Below the pieces are notes generated by a model. It was not told the DNA's origin, searched no databases, and saw only the letters and a program-made list of their open reading frames with translations. Positions 48,291 to 59,479 of a DNA stretch of 64,000 bases are shown here, piece by piece. Location: NCBI GenBank assembly GCA_015680685.1, contig MNCI01022394.1, positions 64,411 to 128,410 on the forward strand. Direction: 5' to 3'. The stretch is from Gnetum montanum. Its lineage: Eukaryota > Streptophyta > Gnetopsida > Gnetales > Gnetaceae. Numbering within the stretch: position 1 is the first letter of the stretch; each line of letters begins with the position of its first letter. Both the position numbers and the translations under genes were made by a program.

Positions 48291-50798
48291 TGATGATGTA
48301 GAGGATGAGGAAGAATTAGGGTAGTCAACTGCTTCTGGTTGAGGGCTTGCTAGGATTGTTGGTTTAGAAGAAAGGTCTTTTTCAGGATCTACTCTCTAAA
48401 CCACTTGACTAAGGATCCAGCTATAAGTTAACAACCTTGGTGACATTATGTTTCTATGGTTGGGCTAGAATTTCATACTAAATTGATGGAATAGATGGTA
48501 ATTGAGTTGAGGGTGGAGGTACAAGTGTAGAAGGATGAGGAGGGTAATGTAGATTGGGGATCTTCCTTTCGGAGATGAAGATTGAGCTCTATAGTACTCC
48601 AAAGGGTAGTAGTCATGCTAGAATGAGGCATGATTGGAAGAGTCATGTGTAGAAATGGGCTATTGAATGTAATATCCATATGGATCTAGTTACTGGTAAG
48701 GGTACCGCTACCTTGGTGGTGGCATCCCCCATGATTGTGGATGTGGCCACTGCTAGTACTACTCATATGGTTATGTTGGAGCTCCACTTGGATAGTAGGC
48801 TTGTTGTTCGTGGAACTGCCTAGGATTTCCTTAAAGATAATGCAACCTTCTAGGTGCTTGCTTTCTTGCCAATATAAGATTTAGTGCATACATCCTAGAC
48901 TTTTGCAAGTGTGACACAATAGAGCAACATCCCTTAGGATGTTCATATTGACAAATGTTACATTCACCATCATCATATGATTCCAAGTCCAAAACCTCCT
49001 CTACAGGAATAGCTTTGCCCTTATGCCTTTGGTGGGCATGTTCAACTTTCTTCCTTCTCTTGCAATCATGATCACTACTCTATTGTTTGGATTCTTCTAC
49101 TATTTTTAAAGTAGTTTGAAATTTTGTATTGAAAGAGTCCCACATCTTATCCACCTTAGCCAAAATTTCAAAAATAGAATTTTGAATTGGCAAGGATTTT
49201 TGGTGCACCACCTTATCAAGTGATGCCTCCTCTTTGTTGTCACAAAACTAGACCTCCCTATTGTGGATGGAAGGATCACAGTTATACTCTTCTACACTTT
49301 TTCTTTTTCTCAAGTCACCTTCTTCTTTGAAAACTTGCTCAATTAGCCTTTGATTTTGATAGAACCTTAATTATGAAAGTCTCCCTTTGGCATAAACCCT
49401 AAGATTTCTCCTAGTTTTGGACTGGAGCCCATCTATGATATGATGAAGCTACTCTTTTTGAGAGTAACTATGGCTAGGACATTAGTTCAAAAGAGAATAG
49501 TACCTACTCATGGCTGCATCCAAAGGTTTCATGTATTTCCTATTTCTAACCTTGGATCTACTTTCTCAAATTGGACATGCAAGAGTACATTTGATACTTG
49601 TCATTAAAGATCTCAAGCATTATACTCCATTGACAGATTGATTCTGGCTCTAAGGACTAGTACAAACGTTTTTCTTCTTTGATCAATGTCCTTGTGATAA
49701 CTTTAATTTTTGGCATTTATTTTTTATGTTCTATAAGGCATAGACATCATGAAAGGCTTGAAGATGGTTTTGTGAATCGAAATTGTCTCCCCTTCAAATT
49801 TGAAGACATTGTTCATATCTAACCATTGGATTTGGCTATGTTTCACATGCCTTATTAGGATTCTCATAGCCTTTGCAATGTTTGGCATATTTCAAGTTGT
49901 AAGCAAAGGCTCATCATAATGATGATGGTCTTTGTAGTGGCTATGATGTCAATGATGCCTTGTGTCGTCCCTTCATTCTTTGTGATCCTTTAGTCTCTAC
50001 TATTTTAGTGGCACCTATGATCATCCCTATCTTGTCGATCACCTCCTTGATGGTCACATCCTCTATGGCTTTGATCAGAGTTAGAGGAGGAAGAAGAGGA
50101 TGTCAAAGGTGAAGAGGAAGGAGGACTAGCATCACCATAATTCTTGCCATCCCCTCTTCTTCAATCATGGCCATGATCATCATATTTATCATCATCATGA
50201 TGCTTGTCCTCATCCCTATCTTGACTCTCACCTTTGGATCCTCCATGATCATGGGACCTATTCTTTTCTAAACCAAGATTGTTGATAGTAGACTACAAGT
50301 TCTGGTTTGGGTTGCCTCTTCAAAGACAAGAAGAGGAGAGCTAGTGAATTGAGAATCCCTAGAGAAGGAATCCTCTCCACCTTTTTGTCCTATTAGGAAC
50401 AAGGGGTTAGTGAACCATTTTCCCTTCGATGCTTCATAGTGCATCTCTTGTTGTTGATCTTTTCTACATTGTACTTCAATGGGATTGTACACTTAATAAT
50501 CATGGTCCTACATAACATATTCAACATTGAGCCCCTGGATGCCAAAATTCATAAGAGTTTAGTGCAACATCATAGGGACTGATCAATTGGATGCTAACAC
50601 AATGTTGCCCTCCATGTCTCTCCACCATAGTTGTTCATCTTGATGTAAGATGAAGGTGAAATTTGGCACATACTCAATAGGATGAGTATAGACCACTCTA
50701 TATTGTTGGGGCATTAGTTGTCTTGACCCTTCATGTCTTTGCTAATTGAATGTGTGCTCAAATGGCAATGGAGAATCAACCCTGTGAGAAAAAGACAT
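48291..50798 (-). pseudogene. gag of element F
   Basis: It aligns with gag of E and D. The N terminus lies near the CAT at 50796-50798 (ATG on the minus strand). A Ser/Asp/His/Gly-rich, simple-sequence stretch at about 50080-50230 encodes a low-complexity region similar to D at 27960-28110. Broken by many stops. Confidence 0.7.
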
Positions 50799-50927
50799 TT
50801 TAGATTCTTAATAATAGTGTGCTTATAGTATACTTAATTAGCTTAATGATCTAGCTTTAACAAGTTCATTACAATGATGTTAAAAAAATTTCACTATGTC
50901 CTAGATAGTGAACATAGCTAACTAAAC

Positions 50928-51615
50928 TCCTTGGTAATGATGCTAATGATGAGTGGCGAGTATACCCTATACCCAACCATACAAATCGCCAATGTTCACT
51001 GAGTGATCTAATTTAATTTTGTAGACTTTAAATCTCTATGTATGCTAGGTTTTAGGAAGTGAATCTAATCATTACAATTGTAGTCTTCCTATTTTCACTT
51101 CTAAGGCTCATTAGTATGATTAAGTGCCACTGAGGTACATGAATTTTTATCATTTTCTCTTCTATCAATTTAATTGCCCATGTGCCAAAAATAGAGTGAT
51201 TGAACATTTAACTAACTAGTAACTAATTAATATTTATTTACCTCTAACATAAGCATTTAGTTCCACTCTTTGTACACATCCTGAACATGTTGTAGCACGA
51301 CTAGGTTACCAAGCATTAGGCGCTACTAGGATTACCAAGTATTAACATATGCTTGAAGTGGTTGTACTCATGTTTGCTATTTAGATAATATTAATTACTT
51401 GGTTAAAATGCATTATAGTAAATTACATAAATATTAAATGCGTAAGAAAACATTAATCTATTCTAAGTGCTACAAGGTTTGATTTGAAAAACTCATCTTT
51501 ATTGTCATTTACATTGAGGTGCATAGGTAAATCAATGCTCAAATAAAGATTCGTATACTTCTTTGACTCCTATTATGGGCACGCAGAAAATATTCTAACT
51601 CTTAAAAGGTACATC
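50928..51615 (-). repeat. PBS and truncated 5' LTR of element F
   Basis: The PBS (50928-50947) reads TTAGCATCATTACCAAGGAG on the minus strand, decayed mostly at the CG positions of the Athila-type site. The LTR starts TGATGAGTGGCGAGTAT at 50948 and loses similarity to the other LTRs near 51615. Confidence 0.72.
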
Positions 51616-54600
51616 AAAAAGTTTTTTTTTTTGAATAGCTTATGGCATAATTAACTTTTTATGTGTGTTTCTTTTTAAAAGAATAAAGAGTCTTCATTCC
51701 AAGACTAATCATCTAGTTAATACATAGATCCTACTTGTGATTATTAAACCTAAATAACTATAATTTTGAGGTATGTTAATTGTCACCTAGCTTTAAAGAA
51801 TAATTGTGAAGTCACATTTTTTTACATGGGTACTCTTTAACTCTTTGTCGAGTATAAGTTCTACTATATTAAAGAATGATTATTATTGATGATATGTATT
51901 TACCTTTTTTAAGAAGTAATATTATTTAGGTTTTAAATTATATTATTCTTTTTAATTTAAAACTTAGTATTACCTAGTGGAATTAAACTTATGATACGGA
52001 GTTACTAAACTAAGACTCTTACCACGAAGCTAACACTATTTTTAATTATTTTAAATCAAATAATAATTAAGAATTTATATTGCAATACTTGCCTCCACCT
52101 ACAAGTATGAAAGTAGTGGAATAGTGTTATGGGAAAACACTATTATATAGTAGGTCACATCTACCTTACTATGTGGGTAAGGGTTTCATTTTTTTTTCTT
52201 TTTTTAATTTTTTTGAAGCATACTAATTCTATAAAATGCACAAGTAAAGGATTTCAAAATGAAAGGAAAATATAGATGTTTATTGTATGCTTTGTGGATG
52301 TTTATAAAACATATGATTCAATTATCAAGCCCACACTATTTTGTTTGAACAAGGTTAGAATGATGATGATGATACAATATAATTATCACATAGAATTTAT
52401 AGTATGGATTGTTAACAGATTTTCATACAACAATGAAAGTGAAATAGTACTTGAGTTATGTACCATAAAATTTCAATATGAATACTTGTCATATAGAAAG
52501 GTGACTAAAGTTGCTTCTTTTAAGCTCATGAATTGATCTTTTATGAATGTCTATCAAACTTGATAAGATAGAGGTATGATATAACATCAAAGGCATAGGT
52601 TGTTTTTTAAATCCTACTAGTACATTTAAAAGGTTTTAAGAGGATTTTATTTCCTTATTATGTCATACAAATGACATCTTTATTTGTTATCTATTGATTC
52701 TAATGGCTAAGGCTATTAGCTTAAAAGTTGAAGTAAAATCAATAGACTATTGGGGCAAACCTCATTATCATGATTAACAACTTGCTTTTCATAGATTACA
52801 CCTACAAGTATTATTCCCTGTATTATTTCAAAGTTGCAATTGGTTGACATTAAATTATTTGTGAAAAATGAATATGTTGGGATATGTAGTACAATAATAT
52901 TGAAGATAAACACTACATTTCTTATTGAATGTATTACATTTAAGTACATTATATATAGGTGGGATATTACAGTTGCAATTTTGATTGAGTTGTTTCAAAA
53001 ATATTGGTAATTCTTAATGATGTTTTCGAAAGCATAGCATATACATTTTTACTATTCAATATATCCACAAGGTGATCAAAGATAATAAGATTTCATTTCA
53101 ATTTTATAACTCTCAAGAATCTCAAGTTTTCTTTTTATAGTGCTGCAATCAAACTCAATACCAAGCAAATCCTTGATTACAATGTTGGATTTCAAAGATT
53201 TGGTGGAGGTATTTGCACAAACATTAACTATGTTAATTGGTTACTACTTAGTACTCAATAGCAGCAGCATAGGTTTCTTTCTTTGGTGAGTACATTTAAT
53301 CTTTCAAAGCACACTAATTATCTAGGCCCTAATTCTTTGGCTATGATATTATAGATATAAAGTATACCTGCCACCGCCTCCATTGGGCCAAGTTTATTTG
53401 TGACATACATAAATTCACCGCCTCAACTGAGAGAAGTTTATTTGTGGTATATATAAATTTGAAATTAAGTGTATTTTCATGGGATCTGGGCAAAGCCTTG
53501 TTAGTGTTTTTTGACATCAATTTTTCTTTTGTCTCATGAATTTAATATCCTTCATTGCTAGTTTGAAACCCAAGCAGTTTTTTGTAGCTATCATTTAGTA
53601 CCTTTATTTAGATTCAAGAAATTAATAATGGTTAAGATGCATTCTGAATTATATTGATTTTTGTAGCTTAACAATACTAGTCATCAATGGATTCTATCCT
53701 TGGCTTAGTTATTGACCTTTATTCATCTTCATCTTTCTGATTGGTTATATTAACATTTGCATTAGGGTTATGATTATATTCAAAAATGGCAATTTTTTAT
53801 TAAAGGATCATCACCCAGACCTTCAATCCTTGTAGAAGGGCCCATGGATAAAGGAAAGTCTAACCTCTTCAAGTGATTCAAACCCTTTCTTGTATTACAC
53901 TGATAATTGAAAAAAAGTCAACAAAGATTAATATTTGAATTGATATTGGAATGCACAGATCATAAGCATAAGCATAGCACTAGAGATCATCACATCACAA
54001 TGATCAAAAAATGATGTTGTAAATATAACTTCAGCATTTTGAAAACATGAGGATCCTTAGGAAGAGATCTTTTTACAAAACACACGAGAGTAAAACAGGG
54101 AATAGATGACTTTTATGTTTTTGTTTTCTTAATTTTACAGAAAGAATGAAGACCTTAGACAGGCCTCGCAACAAAAACTTCAACACACATCACACATCAT
54201 GATACTTTCAAGAAATACACGTCCAACTTTTTACTTTAAGATTTTCAACAAATAATATACATCATGATACTTTCAAGAAATACACGTCCAATTTTTTACT
54301 TTAAGATTTTCAACAAATAATATGCTTCGATCTCTATTTCTCTATTGGTACTTATTTGTACAGAGTTATTTGTAGGAAACTCTATAGAAAATTGTTCAGG
54401 ATTCTTTGATATTCAAAATTTTCATCATATTCTAGATTTTAGAAATAAAATCAGATAGAAAATGACAACTATCCCAAGAACTACAACATATCATTTCTTC
54501 CATGCCTTTGTCAACTTTTTTCGCTGAATTGTTTTGATAGAATTGGTAGATCCCACTAACTACTGAAAAATAACAGAGCCATAAATTTTAAAGACAAGCA

Positions 54601-55340
54601 TCGAAGTAAATGATAAACTGTGAAAGATCACCTGATGTTTGCATGTGTCATTAACGAAGATCCATCCGCAGAAACAGGACCATAATCAGATTGATTGATG
54701 TATAGGACCAGGATATTTTAGGTTAACCCATATTCTTAAAATCCTCGTTATACATACAATCTTAAGTTTACTATTACCACAAATTATATTTTACTGTGGT
54801 ATCATAAATTAATGACCAGATGAAATCAAGCTGACCTATAAAAATATCATATATACAGAAGATGTCAGAGATGAAGGATAGAATATCCATTATCATTTCT
54901 CAAATAGCTTCGTAAACTCATCTAGCTGGACAGAATACACAACAAACACAGAGACGCACACCGTGACTATTTTTTGTTTAATTAACCAATAAAAATATAT
55001 AGCTAAGAAATTGAAGAAACCAACCCAAGTATGTGCACCTATAATGCATTTTATGAACCTTAAAAACTTCTAATTGTCCCTGAAATTTGCAATACGCTGG
55101 GAATGGGTATGCAGTTTCAATTTTCAGGGTGATTGTGCTAAGATGAAAGATTAATGAGCCTTCAACAACTGGTCAAAGAGTACCCTCTTTCTGCAACTGT
55201 AGCTGGCAAGAAAGATATTTTTTTGAAGTGGCTCATTTTCCACAAATGCAGCGCCTTCTCCATAAATACCTCCTTAAATTCTAATCATAAACATATATTT
55301 CATTTGATTGGAGGAGGCCCTGACTGCTCCGAAGGTATCT
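51616..55340. other. AT-rich spacer
   Basis: No gene was found. The contents are a tRNA-like fragment at 51955-52045 (minus: TTAGCTTCGTGGTAAGAGTC then AAGTTTAATTCCAC), a 44-bp tandem duplication at 53372-53459 beginning CACCGCCTC, and a 65-bp tandem duplication at 54195-54324. The longest open frames (52276-52536 plus, 52716-52949 minus) show no recognisable motif. Confidence 0.55.
54195..54324. repeat. 65-bp tandem duplication
   Basis: Copy 1 is 54195-54259 and copy 2 is 54260-54324, both starting CATCATGATACTTTCAAG. I see about one difference between them (GTCCAACTTT versus GTCCAATTTT), so the duplication is recent relative to the surrounding decay. Confidence 0.92.
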
Positions 55341-56620
55341 CTATCTGCAAATTAGAGCATTGCTGTCTGTTATTATCAAGTTTTCAAGATTTTTGAATTG
55401 TAATATGATGTCCATGGCATCTTCCGTCAACATAGCACATTTAGATAATTGTAACTGCCTCAAGCATCTTAAATTTATGAAACCCTGAGGCAGAGCTTTC
55501 ACTTGAATGTTTTCACAACCCAACTCCTCTAAGTTAGTTAACATGCCTATGTCTTCTGGTAGACTGTTTAGCTGAGAGCAATCCTCCAATTTCAATGTTT
55601 GTAATGCAGATAACAAGCTTATGCTTTGGGGCAGATTCTTCAGACCAGGGCAGTTTTTGAGCTCCGCTGTTTTCAATTTAAATAACATACTTATGTTGTC
55701 TGGCAGGTTCTCCATTTCTTCAGAGCAATTTTGTAACTCCAACTCCTCTAGATTGACTAGACAAGAGCACAACTGAGGTGTGAAGTCTGCCACTTGCTCT
55801 CAATGTAGACAAATTTTTCAGATGTTGAAAGCTTGCAGGAAGAAATTTTACTTGGGAACAACTAGAAAAATCCAATTTATGTAGCTTGGTCAAGAAACTA
55901 ATTTCATCCGGTAAACAATTCAACTGAAAGCAATCATCTAAGTGCAATTTCTTTAAATTTGTACCATGCTGACATATCTCAAGATTCTGCTACTTATCAA
56001 AATCACCTTGCAATGTCCTCAATGGCTTCTCTCCTTTCAGTGAAAGCCACTTTAGGGATGAGGCGGACGGAAAATGAAAAGGTAAAGGTACCACCACGGC
56101 ATCATCTTCCTCCGTTGATAGCCCCACTAGAGAACAGTCCTCCTATGAAGTCAAATTGGCCAAATCTTTAGGGAACCCCATGTTATAGCAAGTGCTGATT
56201 TCCAGAAACTTTAAATGTTGTGGCATGTTTGTTCCGTCCAAGAAACCCTTTAATTTCAGACAGCAAGAAATGGTCATCATCTTCAAGTAGGTGAGACTTC
56301 TCAAAAGAAACTTTAAATGTTGTGGCATGTTTGTTCCGTCCAAGAAACCCTTTAATTTCAGACAGCAAGAAATGGTCGTCATCTTCAAGTAGGTGAGACT
56401 TCTCAAATCACTGGGAAAACTGAGAAGCTAAAAACAACGGTGTAGAGTCAGGAGTCTTAAGCATCTCAATGAACATATGCCATACAGGAGTTCTTTCAAA
56501 TCAGAGCAATGATACAATTCTAAAATGTTCAGATTGCTAAAGCCCTCAAAACTTGTACATGGAAGTGCAGAATCCGACACACTTAGAGTTCAAAGTTCAA
56601 CAAACGTGGCTTGGCATCTA
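55341..56620 (-). pseudogene. Leucine-rich repeats of the NLR pseudogene
   Basis: Repeats of the form LxxLxLxxCxxLxxLPxxI are clear: NLNILELYHCSDLKELLYG, LHKLDFSSCSQVKFLPASF, LKTAELKNCPGLKNLPQSI, LQTLKLEDCSQLNSLPEDI and others, at least eight. The frame breaks near 55795 by one base. A 102-bp segment is duplicated at 56205-56408. A TAG interrupts at 56428-56430. The open frame ends at 55341-55343. Confidence 0.88.
56205..56408 (-). repeat. 102-bp in-frame tandem duplication in the LRR region
   Basis: Copy 1 is 56205-56306 and copy 2 is 56307-56408. They differ at about two positions (CAT versus CGT near 56274/56376, and the last base). Each copy encodes 34 residues (ending GFLDGTNMPQHLKFL). 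Because 102 is a multiple of three the frame is kept. Confidence 0.95.
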
Positions 56621-56869
56621 TTTGTTCCATATGAGCAACGGAAGAAGCGGAGGACTCGTAATGAAGCATGAAGCAAATCCAGATAAAACTGAAAAAAAAA
56701 AAAATAAATCAATGAGGCAAAGTATCGACTACGCTTTTAAATTTAGAAAAATAAATAAAACGCGATGAAGGCATCATAATTTGGTAAGGTGCTCATCTTT
56801 CAAGAAGAAAGCTAATCTAAAAAGACACCACTCACTCCAAGTCATCATCATTTAAAATGAAATTACCGG

Positions 56870-57964
56870 CTAAATAAAATAAAGGTAATGTTTCCAGACC
56901 TTTTTATTGTCAAAAGAGCTGCAGATAGAATACTTCTTGGTTTCATTTGAAACCATGGTCTTCAAACTATCATGAATAATCACTTCTTCATCATTTTCCT
57001 GGACAAGATCATTCTTCTTCTGGACAATACACTTCTTCAGCAAGCTTTCCAATGCATTTTCTCCAAACTTTAAACCAAGAATCTCTCAGGCATTTGTGTG
57101 AACTGTGAAGAACAAAAGCTTGCCCAAACTGCTGCAGATATATAGAAATGTATTTTGTAAATCAACTTTCATTTTCTTGTAAATGAATAGTAAAATATCA
57201 GGGATGGGCTTGTCATGGCTTGAATAAAAAACAATATCTCCCTTCTTCAATTCTTCAGTAATTTAATTATAGCATTCTCAACTTCTGTCATCTCTAAGAT
57301 GAGTTCCTATGAGATGCACAAGAATAAGAATTCTGCAGCATAACTTCTTACCATCTTCCAACATTTGCACCTCACCGGGGAATTGCCTGACCCTGATCCT
57401 GACTGTCAAAGGAATCCATCACATTCTTGCATAACACTTCCTTGGCATCTTCACTGCACAAGGGTTGTATGGGGTACTCTTTAGCTCTGCAAATCCTTGG
57501 AACCTTGAGCCTGATGTCTCTATCTCTAGAAGTGATCAGAATTCTGAGATTTGTCCCTTGATTCAAAACAAGACATTTTGGGAGGAGCTCTTCAACATCA
57601 TCAATGAAATTGACATTGTCAATAAATATGAAAGAACTAGTATTTTGCAGTACTTGTTTCAACTTTGATCTTCCATCCACCGTATTTCCAAATCCTTGTT
57701 TTCTTCAAGTCAAGTTGTTTGCCAATTGTTGTTGCAGTATTTTAATGTCCAATAGCCTCCCTGATTTCATGTCCATAGTGTTGTCAAAAATTACTCTTGA
57801 AAATTTGAAATCAGTTATTCAAGGGGCAAGCTTCTCTATTGAAGCAGAAGTCAATGTAGTTTTCCCTATTCCACCCAAACCAGAAATTATGATTGCTACA
57901 GCTTGCATATGCTTTTCATTCAAACTCAATAATTTGCACACTTCAATATGTATTTTAAGACCAA
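56870..57964 (-). pseudogene. NB-ARC and winged-helix region of the NLR pseudogene
   Basis: The P-loop GLGGIGKTT is at 57854-57880, kinase-2 FIFIDNV at about 57600-57620, RNBS-B LRILITSRDRD at about 57515-57550 and RNBS-C-like DAKEVLCKNV near 57440. The GLPL position reads LCCRILILVHLIGTHLRD after a frameshift, where most NLRs have GLPLAL. A winged-helix part (FLYICSSLGK) follows, and the MHD-like motif reads IIHDSLKTM near 56960. Two TGA codons interrupt the part between P-loop and kinase-2 and one lies in the winged helix. Confidence 0.85.
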
Positions 57965-58100
57965 CTGGAAAAAGAGAGAGAACTACTTGATCATGAAACA
58001 GTGGTATTATTATTTTAGTTTTCTTAAACGAAACTTAACAACAATGGTTACTAACCTGGAGATTCACTTTCTAAGATATGATCAATGGATACAAGATAGT

Positions 58101-58130
58101 AGTTAATGGACTGTTAGTTAATGGACTGTT
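58101..58130 (-). repeat. 15-bp tandem duplication creating a stop
   Basis: AGTTAATGGACTGTT occurs twice without a gap (58101-58115, 58116-58130). On the minus strand the reading frame of exon 4 crosses the junction as AAC TAA, with TAA at 58116-58114. Without one copy the frame would read on to the donor at 58056. Confidence 0.92.
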
Positions 58131-58379
58131 GAAGTTCCATCACTAGCTGTTGAAATTCTATTATGCAAGCACAATTAACAGAAGCTAAAATTGTGTCTAG
58201 CATTTGTCGTGCTTCAAGGATCTGCCCTTCTATTGACTTTGAATTCTAGATCCTATTTATGTATGTATTATAACAAATTAACAAACCAGTGACAACTTAA
58301 GTAGTTGAAATTTATTTTTTTATTTTAAAAAAATATGTAAATATACTCAGAGGGTCACTTCAATTCCATAAAGAGACTT

Positions 58380-59318
58380 ACTTGGAGATGGTGGATCCCT
58401 TAAGGTAATCACAACAGAGTACACAGTTCTCCAAAACTATTTGTAAAGCATTCTTCAAAACATATTGCTTGTCCTTATGAAAATATTTTCTCATATGCTT
58501 GAGGCTTATAACAGTGTTGCTCATTATAGCCAAAAGTTTTAAACATTTTTCTTCTTCTGAGTTCACTGCAAGAATTCTTTCTGATGCCACTCCAACAAAA
58601 ACCAGTGCACATAAAACTGAGCTAGCAGCACCAACAATTTTGAGAGTTTCTGATGCCATCTTAGTTAGATCCTAGGAAACAAAAAGGCAAACAATGGATC
58701 TAACTTTCAACACCATAGGCCCTTTTAAAATGAAATTGAAACTGAGACTTTACTATGTTGATAGATCCTAAGTATCCATTAAACAGTATAAATGTATATG
58801 CTATGATATTACATTAAACAGTATATGCTATGATATTTTAGTGTTTTTAGTAACATTTACAATAAATTTTTGGGACTATAATGTCCTGTCTATATCTAAT
58901 CTACTTAAAATATTGCAAGTATTGAACCTGCTTACCTTGTCTAGGGCCATGGTCCCTAGTGTTGGCACCAATGGCTTAGCTCTCTCTAGAAAGTTTGGTT
59001 TTGTGCCAGGCTGACCCTTAATTGCAGGAATCTAACAAGCAAATATTTTTAAAAATCTCAAAGGAAAAACAAAAACTTAAGATTGATAAAGCTGAATAAA
59101 ATACAGAGAGGAGCAGCAGAATATGAAGTTGTTTCCTGATTTGTGCTTTGGTTGGGGCTGGGAAATTTTGAGCAAAAGAAGTGAGTAAGCTGCTCATCTG
59201 CATCATCTGGCAAATCTCGGAGCAATGATTGTAATTGACGAAGATCTTCTTTATCATTATTATGTTTGGAAGAAGAAGATCCATGGAAAAAATTGCATAG
59301 CCAACCATGAGAAGCCAT
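58380..59318 (-). pseudogene. N-terminal exons of the NLR pseudogene
   Basis: Exon 1 starts MASHGWLCNFFHGSSSSK and contains QLQSLLRDLPDDADEQL. Exon 2 (59031-58934) encodes PAIKGQPGTKPNFLERAKPL and ends MALDK. Exon 3 encodes DLTKMASETLKIVGAASSVL, a hydrophobic helix, then EEEKCLKLLAIMSNTVISLK and a further amphipathic segment. There is no TIR motif and no EDVID motif. The pattern of predicted helices could be a coiled-coil, RPW8-like or HeLo-like bundle; I cannot decide by eye. Exon 2 and exon 3 join in phase 0. Confidence 0.65.
58777..58838. repeat. Short tandem duplication in an NLR intron
   Basis: CATTAAACAGTATA followed by TATGCTATGATATT occurs at 58777 and again at 58812, with an 8-base difference in length. 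Confidence 0.75.
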
Positions 59319-59479
59319 GATTAATTGCTTGATGGATGAAGAATAGCAGCAACTAAGGCAGAGGAAGGGTCTCAAGCAAATGTGGAGAGACAAACAGAGA
59401 GAGCACAGAAGAAGTGCAAGCACAAGAAAGTATGCACTGCTACTCTTGTGAATGAATGTATAATCATAAGAGTGTTGGA

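Larger units (their letters stand above)
42373..51615 (-). mobile_element. Element F: Athila-like Ty3/gypsy
   Basis: It has the same order as element E: a truncated LTR at 50948-51615, PBS at 50928-50947, gag, protease, RT, RNase H, integrase and 3' region. It matches E over nearly its full internal length, with many substitutions. The stretch 42373-43850 corresponds to the 3' untranslated region and shows no gene. Confidence 0.8.
55341..59318 (-). pseudogene. NB-LRR (NLR) resistance-like gene, decayed
   Basis: NLR proteins are intracellular immune receptors. The gene is on the minus strand. Exon 1 is at about 59318-59100 with ATG at 59316-59318, exon 2 ends 58934 (GACAAG/GTAAGC), exon 3 is 58664-58380 (TTTCCTAG before it, GTAAGT after it), exon 4 is about 58243-58056, the NB-ARC exon is 57964 to about 56900, and the LRR part is about 56620-55341. 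The exon 4 to NB-ARC junction is in phase (G/TT). Exon 3 to exon 4 is out of phase with the splice sites I could find. Stops in frame lie at 58114-58116, 57819-57821, 57705-57707, 57086-57088 and 56428-56430. There are frameshifts near 57370 and 55795. It is therefore a pseudogene unless the assembly is wrong. Confidence 0.85.

Noticed and set aside
55154-55396. Plus-strand open frame next to the NLR
   Set aside because: Its right part is antisense to the end of the LRR coding region and its left part has no recognisable motif.
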